Shown piece after piece: positions 34,815 to 42,780 of a DNA stretch of 64,000 nucleotides; positions within the stretch are counted from its first letter, which is position 1, and the number at the start of each line of letters is the position of its first letter. The stretch spans positions 53,942 through 117,941 of the forward strand of contig JAFBAL010000041.1 in NCBI GenBank assembly GCA_019247845.1, in the 5' to 3' direction. This DNA comes from Alphaproteobacteria bacterium (GTDB lineage Bacteria > Pseudomonadota > Alphaproteobacteria > Micropepsales > Micropepsaceae). The translations under genes were made by a program, and so were the position numbers. The notes under the pieces are model-generated. The model worked only from the letters and a program-made list of their open reading frames with translations. It ran no database searches and was not told the origin of the DNA.

Positions 34815-35360
34815 ATGCTTTCCGATATTGATATCCGGCAAGCCCTCAGAGAGGGTAGGATCAAGATCCATCCCGAGGTCCAGGAAGCAAATATAAGGCC
34901 GACCGGCATACGCCTGCATCTGGCGGATCAGATCGCCTATCCTGAACCCGACGGAGCCATCATCGAACTTTCCGACGTCAGCAAGCCCAAGTTTCGTCAC
35001 GCCACGCTGGGGACGGATGGAATTGTCCTGACCTCCAACCAGTTCATCCTCGCGTCGACGGTTGAGCAAATCTCCGCCTCAGCCGACATGATCGCGCAAC
35101 TGGACGGTCGCAGCACGTTGGCGCGCCTGGGTGTCATGGTTCATTGCGGCTCGATGACGATTGACAATATCCACGAAGAGCCACGGGCGATCACGCTGGA
35201 AATCATCAATCTTGGACCGTTTCCGGTGAGGTTGAGAAGCGGCGACGGCATCGGAATGCTCTTTTTCTCCGCATTGCAAAGCGCCATCCTGCAGCCCGCC
35301 AGCGCTCAATATCGCGGTCAGCGAGGCGCGACTCCGCCGATATTGCGCAAGGTTTCCTAG
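34815..35360 (+). CDS. dCTP deaminase-like protein A (catalytic residues present)
   Basis: 181 aa, close to the 193 aa of E. coli Dcd. The dCTP deaminase/dUTPase fold is clear: LSDIDIRQALREGRIKIHP at the start, the phosphate-binding GRSTLARLG, then VHCGSMTID and ITLEIINLG, in which Glu-129 corresponds to catalytic Glu-138 of E. coli Dcd, and the C-terminal YRGQRGATPP matching the Dcd tail that closes over the nucleotide. It should bind and deaminate dCTP, or hydrolyse dUTP. It is the first gene of five in one tight operon after tRNA-Pro. GC content is lower than in flanking genes. Confidence 0.85.
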   Translation: MLSDIDIRQALREGRIKIHPEVQEANIRPTGIRLHLADQIAYPEPDGAIIELSDVSKPKFRHATLGTDGIVLTSNQFILASTVEQISASADMIAQLDGRSTLARLGVMVHCGSMTIDNIHEEPRAITLEIINLGPFPVRLRSGDGIGMLFFSALQSAILQPASAQYRGQRGATPPILRKVS

Positions 35361-35385
35361 CGCGGAACACGGTGGCGGCGCGAAC

Positions 35386-35925
35386 ATGATCCTTACTGGG
35401 CCCGAAATTGTTCAGGCGCAGCGTGCGGGCGATATCTCCATCGAACCATTCGCCAATTCGGAAGCAAATCCGAACAGCTACAACTTCCGTCTGGCACAGG
35501 ATCTGATCTGTTTGAGTCCCGTGCCGCCAGGTGCTGTCTCGCGGCGCGATGCGATCATTCCGCCGTCCGGTTATCTATTGATGCCCGGAAATCTCTATCT
35601 AAGGGCCACGCGAGAGCGTATCGCCAGCCGTCGCTATGCGATTACTCTTCTGGGACGGTCTTCGATCGGACGGCTTGGCATATTTCTCAACGCCACTGCC
35701 GATCTGGGCCATGTCGGCTCCAGCTCGCATTGGACGTTGGAGATATCGGTGGTTCAACCGGTTCGAGTATTCGCGAATATGCGGATCGGGCAGGTGGCCT
35801 TCTGGTGCAGCGAAGCCGGCTCCGTCTATGTCGGCCGCTACCTTCACGACACGAAGCCTGAGATTTCCAAGGACGGTGCCCTGCTGTTCGGTGTTAAGGA
35901 GACGGCCCATGATCTTGTCGGGTAG
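35386..35925 (+). CDS. dCTP deaminase/dUTPase-fold protein B
   Basis: 179 aa, second of three homologous genes, starting 25 bases after A. It opens MILTGPEIVQAQRAGDISI, has NSYNFRLA where Dcd binds the base, GRSSIGRLGIFLNATADLG, and HWTLEISVV with Glu-119 at the catalytic position. The loop around IDPGW of Dcd is replaced by DLGHVGSSS, and the C-terminal tail is unlike Dcd. It is closer to protein C than to A. Nucleotide binding is likely; whether it deaminates is uncertain. It overlaps C by 17 bases. Confidence 0.78.
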   Translation: MILTGPEIVQAQRAGDISIEPFANSEANPNSYNFRLAQDLICLSPVPPGAVSRRDAIIPPSGYLLMPGNLYLRATRERIASRRYAITLLGRSSIGRLGIFLNATADLGHVGSSSHWTLEISVVQPVRVFANMRIGQVAFWCSEAGSVYVGRYLHDTKPEISKDGALLFGVKETAHDLVG

Positions 35926-36445
35926 CGCGATTGCCCAAGCCGTATTCGACGGCGACATCGTCATCGACCCGTTCGTCCCGGCCCAGGTCGGACCTAACTC
36001 CTATGATTTCAGGCTCGGCAATCGCTGCAAGACCTATATCTCGAGGGAGCTGGACGTCTCGTTAAGAAATGAAGTTACGGAGCAGCCGCTGCCCGAGGAC
36101 GGATTGCTGCTGCTTCCGGGAACGCTCTACCTGATCAACACCATGGAAGTGATGGGCAGCTTCAAATATGTCCCGATCATCCGCGGTCGTTCGTCGACAG
36201 GCCGGCTCGGCTTGTTCATCAATGTCACGGCCGATCTCATCGATCTCGGCTCGATCAACCAATGGACGCTTCAACTTTCACCCGTGCTGCCGGTCCGGGT
36301 GCTTCCCGGCATGCTGATCGGTCAAGTCACTTTCTGGACGACCAAGGGAATCCCGCAATTCTATAGTGGGAAATATCGCGATCTTTCCAGTCCGGTCGAA
36401 TCGCATTCGTATCGGGATTTTGAGAAAGTGGTCCCACATGCCTAG
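35909..36445 (+). CDS. dCTP deaminase/dUTPase-fold protein C, catalytic Glu replaced by Gln
   Basis: 178 aa from ATG 35909, overlapping B. MILSGSAIAQAVFDGDIVI, PNSYDFRLGN, GRSSTGRLGLFINVTADLI follow the same order as B. At the catalytic position the sequence is QWTLQLSPV: Gln-122 (codon CAA 36272-36274) stands where A and B have Glu. Since that Glu activates water in Dcd, C is probably inactive as a deaminase. It may be a nucleotide-sensing or structural partner of A or B in a mixed trimer; that is inference. It overlaps the HD-TIR gene by eight bases. Confidence 0.78.
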   Translation: MILSGSAIAQAVFDGDIVIDPFVPAQVGPNSYDFRLGNRCKTYISRELDVSLRNEVTEQPLPEDGLLLLPGTLYLINTMEVMGSFKYVPIIRGRSSTGRLGLFINVTADLIDLGSINQWTLQLSPVLPVRVLPGMLIGQVTFWTTKGIPQFYSGKYRDLSSPVESHSYRDFEKVVPHA

Positions 36446-38417
36446 CAATCACCAATCCGGCAGTGTCGGCGTGGTTTTCGATGCATTGCACGGCAACATC
36501 AACCTGACCGATTTCCACCCGGATCATGCCGGGCAAGCGGAAAAGGTTGCTTCGTCTCCGTTCATGAAGAGGTTGCAGCGCATCAAGCAGCTGGGATTCG
36601 TCTCTCAAAACTTCCTTTCTGCACAGCACAATCGATATGCGCACGCCTTGGGGACGGCCCACATCATGCGCCGGCTCGTCGAGCGAGTGGAGGCAGCAAG
36701 GCTCTTCGACAATGCGCTGCCGCCCGTACAGGCGCTGACCGGCAACGATAGATTTGCGTCCAGCCTGCCGAAGGCGCCGGACTATCTGAAGCAACACATG
36801 CTGATCGCGGCGTTGATACAGGACGTCGGCGAGCTGCCCTACGAGACCGCGAGCGCGGGCCTGTTCAGGCCCGGCGGAACCATCCACAGCGTGCTCGCAA
36901 ACGCGGATGTCGATCTAAACCAGATGGCGGACAAGCACCAATTCACGCTCTACCACGTTTGGGTGGATCATTTCTTCAAGGAGTATTTCAAGGGTCTCGA
37001 CAGAACACTCCTGACTTACCTGATCTCGGGCCTCGTGCCTAAAGGCAAGACCGAGGCGGGCGAGATCGCGTGCTTGAGGCAGATGCTCGACGGCAAGGGA
37101 ATTGACGCGGACAGGATCGATTATGTGTTCCGCGATGCGTTCCACACCATCGGCGTCCATCACATGCCGGACGCGCTCATCGATTCGATCAGCACATACG
37201 ACAAGGACGGCACGATCGTGTCGCGTGTGCGCCCTGTCGTCGACTTCATCGTGACGCGCGCCACGTTGTGGTCGAATGTCTATCTTTCTCCCGAGAATCG
37301 CTTCTGGACCATCCTGTTGAAGCGAGCGTTGACAGAGTTGAGCGGCAAGGAGCCCGCGAAGTTCAAGGAGTATTTCGGCTTCGCGGCTGGCGAGATCACG
37401 CCGGAAAACTTCCTCGATCTCAACGACGTCCTGATCGACAACGCGGTTCACAGGATGAATCGTGACGCTCTCAACATTGATCGCGGCCCGGCCGCGCTGC
37501 TCGACGATGGTGCATCCAACTATGACTACCGTTGGGTCGGGTTATCCAAGACCCCTGATCCGGATTGGAAGGGTTCCATCGTGCTGCCGGGGGAGTTCTA
37601 TTGGGACACATATGCCGACTACCGTGCGCGCGATCACTCGCTTTACGAGAACGGTTCGGTCCGCGTGGAGGGCGAGCGTTACGCGCTGATCTCCGACCGC
37701 GTCGAGTTCGAGAAATGCATCGGTCCGTTTTCGGCGATGCTCGAGCAGGCCAAGCTGCCCGCCTTTCCCATGCCCGAGCACATGGCTTGGTTCGCCCCGC
37801 GCGAAGCATGGCTAAGCCATGAGCCGCACTGGCAGAATCTTTTAAAGTTTAAGGATGCCGGCCAGCTAACCAGCCAGCTCGAGCAGCGCGATCCCATCGG
37901 CGGCGTAACGCTGGTATCCGACACGCGCGGCGTGCCCGGTTTCAAGCCTCCGGCCATATTCCTCGCCTTCTCGTGGCAGGACAAGGAGCATGTCGACCGT
38001 CTCGCGGGCATTCTGAGCGAGCACAAGCGGCAGTATTTTGTTCTCACAGACGGCGGCGTAGGACTTGGGCATTCGCCAGCCGAGAACAGCAAGAAGGCGG
38101 TCGATGAGGCCGGCGCGGTCATCTTGCTTGCTTCGACCTCGTATCTGCAGACCTACAGCGATCGGCCCGACGAAGGCATCCACGCTGAGGTGAGCCGGAT
38201 GGAAGCGCGCAAGGACGACATACCGATCGTTCCTCTGGCGCTCGACGACTATGCGGAGCTGAACAAAATAAAATCGTTTCCCTGGAAGTCGATCAGCGCC
38301 GATGGGCAGCGGCAATACACGGGAAGCGGTGCGCGGCATGTCGCATCCGATGAGTTCCGCCGGCGCGTCGTGAGCGCTCTCGACTATATCGACAGCTTCA
38401 AAGCGCGTGGCCCTTAA
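36438..38417 (+). CDS. HD phosphohydrolase domain fused to a TIR domain
   Basis: 659 aa from ATG 36438. Residues about 25-260 resemble dGTPase/SAMHD1-type HD proteins: NRYAHALGTAH (His-69), LIAALIQDVGELPYE (Gln-128, Asp-129) and DADRIDYVFRD (Asp-225). The metal-binding His of the HD pair is Gln here, so activity may be changed or lost. After a middle region, residues about 503-650 form a TIR domain: IFLAFSWQDKEHVDRLAGIL, VLTDGG, AGAVILLASTSYL, and IHAEVSRM with Glu-584 near the position of the TIR NADase Glu. It is probably the effector of the operon: HD senses or cuts nucleotides, TIR acts on NAD+ (inference). Confidence 0.8.
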   Translation: MPSNHQSGSVGVVFDALHGNINLTDFHPDHAGQAEKVASSPFMKRLQRIKQLGFVSQNFLSAQHNRYAHALGTAHIMRRLVERVEAARLFDNALPPVQALTGNDRFASSLPKAPDYLKQHMLIAALIQDVGELPYETASAGLFRPGGTIHSVLANADVDLNQMADKHQFTLYHVWVDHFFKEYFKGLDRTLLTYLISGLVPKGKTEAGEIACLRQMLDGKGIDADRIDYVFRDAFHTIGVHHMPDALIDSISTYDKDGTIVSRVRPVVDFIVTRATLWSNVYLSPENRFWTILLKRALTELSGKEPAKFKEYFGFAAGEITPENFLDLNDVLIDNAVHRMNRDALNIDRGPAALLDDGASNYDYRWVGLSKTPDPDWKGSIVLPGEFYWDTYADYRARDHSLYENGSVRVEGERYALISDRVEFEKCIGPFSAMLEQAKLPAFPMPEHMAWFAPREAWLSHEPHWQNLLKFKDAGQLTSQLEQRDPIGGVTLVSDTRGVPGFKPPAIFLAFSWQDKEHVDRLAGILSEHKRQYFVLTDGGVGLGHSPAENSKKAVDEAGAVILLASTSYLQTYSDRPDEGIHAEVSRMEARKDDIPIVPLALDDYAELNKIKSFPWKSISADGQRQYTGSGARHVASDEFRRRVVSALDYIDSFKARGP

Positions 38418-39502
38418 TGCCGCGGTTCGACCCCACTGCGACCGTTGCCGATGTCGGGGAGAAGTTTCTCATTGAGCAGATGCTGCGTCCGATGTTCAAT
38501 CCGGACAATAACCGCAATCTGGCGGGCGACGATTGTGCGGCGATAGAAGTGCCTCCTGGTTCCTTCGTCATAGCCTCGACCGACCGGGTGCCCGCCGATT
38601 TGATATCGTTTCGTGCCGGCGTTCTGGATTTCGAGCATTTCGGACGGTATCTGGGTGTTCTGAACTTGAGCGATATCGCGGCCTGCGGCGGCGTGCCGCT
38701 CGTGATCCTGTTCAATTGCGGCCTGCCGTCCGAGCTGCGTGTCGATGCGCTGGCGGCCATAAGTCGAGGCTTGCGCGATGTCGCTTCCAGGTTCGGCTGC
38801 AAGATAGCGGGTGGAGACGTCACTTCCGCATCCGAGCTGTCGCTTTCCGCGACGATCATCGGCCACGTAGACAAGCGGCGGATGCTGCGCCGCTCCGGTG
38901 CTCGTGCGGGCGACAGCATATTCGTTTCCCGCAGCCTCGGCCTCACGCCTGTCGCTCTGGACTACTGCCTGAACAGGAAAAACTATGCAGCGCTCACCGG
39001 CAACGACACACGGCGTCTTGAGGCGCAGTTCACGGCGCTCGATCCAGAGATCGATCTTGGGCAAAAGTTGTCTGCGCACGGCATGTGCACCTCCTGCATG
39101 GACAATACAGACGGGGTAGGACAGTGCCTGTTGGAGTTGGCTCGCGAGGCCGGGTATGGCTTCGTCGTCATGCCGGATCGCGTGCAGCTGGATCCAATTG
39201 TCGCAGCGGTCGCCTCTCGAAATGGCGTAGATGCGCTGGACTTCGCGCTTGGCCCGGGTGCTGATTTCGCTCTTGTCGGGACCCTTTCGGGCGAATGGTC
39301 CGACGAAAAAGCATGTCACACTTTCGGTGGCGCTCTGCGTATTCTGGGAACCGTTGTGGAAGGCGATGGAGTCTATCTCGCCCGGAACGGCGCGATGCAG
39401 CGCTTTGTGCCCAGGGGCTGGAACTATTTCGTGCCACCCCCCCCTCACCTCACCGCATCCCTAGGATCGAGCTTCAGCGTCAGCTCCGTCTCCGCCGGAT
39501 AA
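38417..39502 (+). CDS. ThiL/AIR-synthase-fold ATP-binding protein
   Basis: 361 aa, start overlapping the HD-TIR stop (TAATG). Motifs align with thiamine-phosphate kinase ThiL: AGDDCAAIEV, ASTDRVPAD, LNLSDIAACGGVPL, IAGGDVTS, RRSGARAGDSIFVS, MDNTDGVGQCLLELA, and RGWNYFV near the end. The ThiL GGEDYEL segment is GPGADFALV, so one acidic residue is lost. The fold binds ATP and Mg2+. In this operon a housekeeping thiamine role seems unlikely. Homology ends near residue 340; the last 22 residues read through an eight-C run (39437-39444) into sequence antisense to the next gene. Confidence 0.78.
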   Translation: MPRFDPTATVADVGEKFLIEQMLRPMFNPDNNRNLAGDDCAAIEVPPGSFVIASTDRVPADLISFRAGVLDFEHFGRYLGVLNLSDIAACGGVPLVILFNCGLPSELRVDALAAISRGLRDVASRFGCKIAGGDVTSASELSLSATIIGHVDKRRMLRRSGARAGDSIFVSRSLGLTPVALDYCLNRKNYAALTGNDTRRLEAQFTALDPEIDLGQKLSAHGMCTSCMDNTDGVGQCLLELAREAGYGFVVMPDRVQLDPIVAAVASRNGVDALDFALGPGADFALVGTLSGEWSDEKACHTFGGALRILGTVVEGDGVYLARNGAMQRFVPRGWNYFVPPPPHLTASLGSSFSVSSVSAG

Positions 39503-40212
39503 TCTCCGGCGGGCAGGGCGATCGGGCTCGCCAGCAATATCGCGTTCCTGGCGCTGATCGCGACCTCGCGGAACTGCTCGTCGCTGGCATAGCGCGTCTT
39601 GTCGACGATCTCGGCGACGGCGATCGTTCCGTTGCGCTTCATCGTCACGCGCAGCGCCACGACGATGCGCCGCTCGCCCAGGATGCTCAGGTCGATGTTC
39701 CAGCGCCGCTCGATCTGCGCGCGCAGGTAATCGCGCAGCGAGTAGAGCGCGTCGCGTCCGCCCGGCGCGTCGCTTGCGGTATCGGTGCGGTCCTCGCCCG
39801 CGCCGCGCATTGCCTGCGTGTCGGTCTCCGGCGCGCGCAGCTTGGCAAGCTGGTTGAGACGGTCGTCGAGATCGTCCGCCGGCCGCGGCGCATTGCGCGC
39901 ATAGCCGACCGGCGGGCTGTGCGCGGTCGGCGCGCGCTGCACGGACGCCTGCTCAGACCGCGCGGTCGCGCGCTGCGGCGCGGGCGGCGAAGTCGTCTCG
40001 GCGCCCAAGTGGATGATGTCGACCAGCACGGTACGCAGGCCCGCATCGGGCGATTGCGGCGCTGTGTGCCGCACCCAGAACAGCAACAGCAGCAGGATTG
40101 CGCCATGCACCAGCACCGACGCCGCGACGCCCGGCCCCTTCTCGTTGAGCGCCGCGCGATCCATGGACCATGTTCGCGGCCAGTTCCACGACAGGTTCCG
40201 AAACCAGCTCAC
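39445..40212 (-). CDS. TonB-like envelope protein
   Basis: 255 aa from GTG 40212 (overlap with the upstream SUMF1-like gene). One N-terminal transmembrane helix (VAASVLVHGAILLLLLFWV), a Pro/Ala/Arg-rich periplasmic linker, and a C-terminal TonB-type alpha/beta domain (LRAQIERRWNIDLSILGERR, VVALRVTMKRNGTIAVAEIV). This layout matches TonB/TolA-type proteins that span the periplasm. No exbB or exbD gene is nearby. Its 3' end is convergent with the ThiL-like gene, overlapping 58 bases, at the right border of the lower-GC cluster. Confidence 0.75.
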   Translation of the reverse strand: MSWFRNLSWNWPRTWSMDRAALNEKGPGVAASVLVHGAILLLLLFWVRHTAPQSPDAGLRTVLVDIIHLGAETTSPPAPQRATARSEQASVQRAPTAHSPPVGYARNAPRPADDLDDRLNQLAKLRAPETDTQAMRGAGEDRTDTASDAPGGRDALYSLRDYLRAQIERRWNIDLSILGERRIVVALRVTMKRNGTIAVAEIVDKTRYASDEQFREVAISARNAILLASPIALPAGDYPAETELTLKLDPRDAVR

Positions 40213-41108
40213 GGCAGATCCCGCGCGACGCGAAAGCCGGCCAGGCTCGAATAGTCGAACTCGCCGCCGTTGGCGCCGCCGCCGCTGCGCGCGGCCGAGC
40301 GCACGAAGACGGGCAGGTTGTTCCACGCCCCGCCGCGCAGCACATGCTTCGTGCAATCGCCGCCGCTCATCCAGGCACGTCCATCCGACGGCGCGCCGAG
40401 ATAGCTCGCGTGCCAGCAATCTTGCGTCCATTGCCATGCGTTGCCGAGCATGCCGGCCAGCCCGAACGGGTTGGACTCGAACGCGTCGACGTCGGCCAGG
40501 GTGTTGTAGTCCCATTCGCTGCCGCAGCCGTTGCAGTTGGCGCGGCCGTGGCCCAGCGCATCGCCCCACCACCGCGCCGTCGTGGTGCCGCCGCGCGCGG
40601 CATACTCCCACTCGGCTTCGCTCGGCAGGCGATAGGGCCCGTCGTGACGCGCAAGCTGCGGCCGCGCCTCATGCGCCTTCTTGTTGAGCCAGGCGACATA
40701 GGCCTGTGCGTCGTTCCAGTCGAGGCACACCGCCGGCCAGCGCGGCGGCTCGATCTGCGCCGGCGAGGGCGGATAGGCCTTGCCGTTTCCGGGCACGCGC
40801 CAGCCGATGTTCTGGATCGGGTTGCAGGGCTTGGGCTGGTAGCCGCTCTCGGACAGGAACTTGAGGAACTCGGCGCTGGTCACGTCGTATTTCGCGAGCG
40901 CGAAGGCCTTGATGGTCACGCGATGCTGCGGCCCTTCGGCGTCGAAGCGGCCCGGTTCGTGCGCGGGGCTTCCCATGGTGAAGGCGCCCGCCGGCATGCC
41001 CACCATCTCCGGGCAATCCGGACATTCCTTGAATTCGCGATCCGGCCGGTCGGTGGCGAAAGCCGGGCCGCAAAGGAACAGCGCGGCGAGGGCGAGCTTT
41101 AAACGCAT
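40209..41108 (-). CDS. Secreted SUMF1/FGE-sulfatase-modifying-fold protein
   Basis: 299 aa from ATG 41108 (MRLKLALAALFLCGPAFA signal peptide). SUMF1-type C-type-lectin fold: MVGMPAGAFTMGSPAHEPGR, HRVTIKAFALAKYDVTSAEF, YRLPSEAEWEYAARGG, GLAGMLGNAWQWTQDCW and LRGGAWNN. True formylglycine-generating enzymes use a Cys pair near the C-terminus; here the Cys in DCTK does not form that pair, so oxidase activity is doubtful. A carbohydrate- or protein-binding periplasmic role is as likely. Coupled to the TonB-like gene. Confidence 0.82.
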   Translation of the reverse strand: MRLKLALAALFLCGPAFATDRPDREFKECPDCPEMVGMPAGAFTMGSPAHEPGRFDAEGPQHRVTIKAFALAKYDVTSAEFLKFLSESGYQPKPCNPIQNIGWRVPGNGKAYPPSPAQIEPPRWPAVCLDWNDAQAYVAWLNKKAHEARPQLARHDGPYRLPSEAEWEYAARGGTTTARWWGDALGHGRANCNGCGSEWDYNTLADVDAFESNPFGLAGMLGNAWQWTQDCWHASYLGAPSDGRAWMSGGDCTKHVLRGGAWNNLPVFVRSAARSGGGANGGEFDYSSLAGFRVARDLP

Positions 41109-41130
41109 GGGCGCAATGCTAGCATCGGCC

Positions 41131-41721
41131 ATGGCCGAAATCCGCCCCTATCGCCAAAGCGACCTCGATGAACTTTACGCCATCTGTCTTGCGACCGGCG
41201 ATGCGGGACAGGACGCGACGGCTCTTTATCGCGACCCGAAGCTTCTGGGTCATGTCTATGCCGCGCCGTATGGCGTGCTGGCGCCGGAATGCTGCTTCGT
41301 CGTCGAGGACGAGAAGGGCGTGGGCGGCTACGTCATCGGCACCGCCGACACGCGCGGCTTCGAGGAGCGGCTGGAGCGCGACTGGTGGCCGGCGTTGCGC
41401 GCGCATTATGCGAACCCCGGCAAAGGCGCGAAGACGCCCGACGAGCGCATACAGCGGCTGATCCACCGCCCCCAGCGCACGCCGCCGCGCATCGCCGCGC
41501 TCTATCCGGCGCATCTGCACATCGATCTTCTGCCGCGATTGCAGGGACAAGGCCTGGGCAAGCGGATGATCGACACCTGGCGCGAGGCCGTGCGCAAGCC
41601 CGTGCATCTGGGCGTAGGCACGCGCAACGAGCGCGCCGTGCGCTTCTATCGCGCCTATGGCTTCGGCGAGATAGAGCGTTACGGCGCGCCGTGCGACGTG
41701 ATCGTCTTCGGCTTTCCTTAA
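41131..41721 (+). CDS. GNAT-family N-acetyltransferase
   Basis: 196 aa from ATG 41131. IRPYRQSDLDELYAICLATG at the start, the acetyl-CoA pyrophosphate-binding LQGQGLGKRMIDTWRE (Q/RxxGxG/A motif) near residue 140, and NERAVRFYRAYGFGEI at the end, all typical of GNAT enzymes. A middle insertion with many charged residues (GKGAKTPDERIQRLIHRPQ) resembles O-GlcNAcase-associated acetyltransferases. It ends in a four-base convergent overlap with the bactofilin gene. Acceptor unknown. Confidence 0.85.
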   Translation: MAEIRPYRQSDLDELYAICLATGDAGQDATALYRDPKLLGHVYAAPYGVLAPECCFVVEDEKGVGGYVIGTADTRGFEERLERDWWPALRAHYANPGKGAKTPDERIQRLIHRPQRTPPRIAALYPAHLHIDLLPRLQGQGLGKRMIDTWREAVRKPVHLGVGTRNERAVRFYRAYGFGEIERYGAPCDVIVFGFP

Positions 41722-42227
41722 GCCGCGGCGACGGGCTTCGGCCCCGCGCTCTTGGTCTCGGCCTTGCCGTAGTCGGGCTTGCAATGGCCGTCGATATAGG
41801 CGCCGGATTCGATGGTGATGTCCTGGTGGATCACGTCGCCCGACATGCGCGCGGTGCGCGACAGGATCACCTTCTTCGCCTCGATCTTGCCGTCGACCTG
41901 GCCCGACAGCTGCACCTGGTCGCCGCGCACCGTGCCCTTGATCTTCGCATTGGGGCCGATGCCGACCGACACGGCGCGCACGTCGCCGTCGACCTCGCCT
42001 TCGATCTGGATGTCCTCGGTGCTTTCGAGCTGGCCGGTGATCTTCAGCGCCTTGCTGATCACCGAGACCGAATGCGTGCCGGCCGGCGACGGCACCGGCT
42101 GCGCATAGGCCTGCGGGCGTTTCACCTCTGCGGGCGCGGGCGAGGATGCGGTCGGCTGCTGCGGCGGCGTGGTGGTGCCGGCGGCGGCATCGGTGGAAGG
42201 TTTGTCGGTACGATTGAACATGGTCAT
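41718..42227 (-). CDS. Bactofilin
   Basis: 169 aa from ATG 42227, overlapping the stop of the upstream bactofilin by ATGA. A disordered Pro/Ala/Thr N-terminus is followed by the bactofilin beta-helix core, repeats such as ISKALKITGQLESTEDIQIE, VDGDVRAVSVGIGPNAKIKG, VRGDQVQLSGQVDGKI and ARMSGDVIHQDITIESGAYI. Bactofilins polymerise without nucleotide into filaments that organise envelope or morphology proteins. A two-gene bactofilin locus suggests co-polymerisation. Confidence 0.88.
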   Translation of the reverse strand: MTMFNRTDKPSTDAAAGTTTPPQQPTASSPAPAEVKRPQAYAQPVPSPAGTHSVSVISKALKITGQLESTEDIQIEGEVDGDVRAVSVGIGPNAKIKGTVRGDQVQLSGQVDGKIEAKKVILSRTARMSGDVIHQDITIESGAYIDGHCKPDYGKAETKSAGPKPVAAA

Positions 42228-42658
42228 GACTTGGTCTCCGGAAGTTGATCGTCGAGCGCCTCGAAATAGCTGGGTGGCCGCCACGGCATGCGCCCATCGA
42301 TCCGCGCCCCTTTCGCGACCGTGACGGTATTGTGGAAAATCCGCCCGGAGACGTCCGCCGTATCGTCGAGCGTGACGTTGAGAGCGAATACGCGCCCATT
42401 CAGGCGCCCCCCGATATGGACGTCGCGGGCGACCACGTCGCCTTCGACGCTGCCGCGCCTGCCGAGCACGAGCCGCTCGGCATTGATGCGGCCTTGCACG
42501 TTGCCGTGGATGAAGAGCTCGCCCTCGGTGTCCAGCACGCCCACGACGGTGAGCGCGCTGCCCAGCTCCGACGACGGAAGCTGAACGCGCTTGTCCGGCG
42601 CTTTTGCGCCGCGCCCATCGGGCGCTTTGGCGGAGTTGCGGAACACAGGCTGAGGCAT
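42224..42658 (-). CDS. Bactofilin
   Basis: 144 aa from ATG 42658 (MPQPVFRN). The beta-helix core reads VVGVLDTEGELFIHGNVQGR, INAERLVLGRRGSVEGDV, ARDVHIGGRLNGRVFA and DTADVSGRIFHNTVTVAKGA. N- and C-terminal tails are short. Upstream partner of the second bactofilin, with which it is translationally coupled. A cytoskeletal role is known for the family; the client here is not evident. Confidence 0.87.
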   Translation of the reverse strand: MPQPVFRNSAKAPDGRGAKAPDKRVQLPSSELGSALTVVGVLDTEGELFIHGNVQGRINAERLVLGRRGSVEGDVVARDVHIGGRLNGRVFALNVTLDDTADVSGRIFHNTVTVAKGARIDGRMPWRPPSYFEALDDQLPETKS

Positions 42659-42780
42659 GCGGGACCTTCGACGCTGCTTACACCAAGCCCCCGCTTGCCT
42701 AAGGACAGTGTGACGGCATTTTGTGACAGCCGCAAGCGCCCCGTGCCGAAACATTTATTGCGTGCAGGCGTTTAGCCTCC

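Noticed and set aside
34815..36445. Three deaminase genes as simple recent duplicates of housekeeping dcd
   Set aside because: They differ strongly from each other, including active-site changes, and sit in one operon with HD-TIR, which argues for distinct roles.
40209..41108. SUMF1-like protein as a sulfatase-activating enzyme
   Set aside because: The usual catalytic Cys pair is not visible and no sulfatase gene is in the window.
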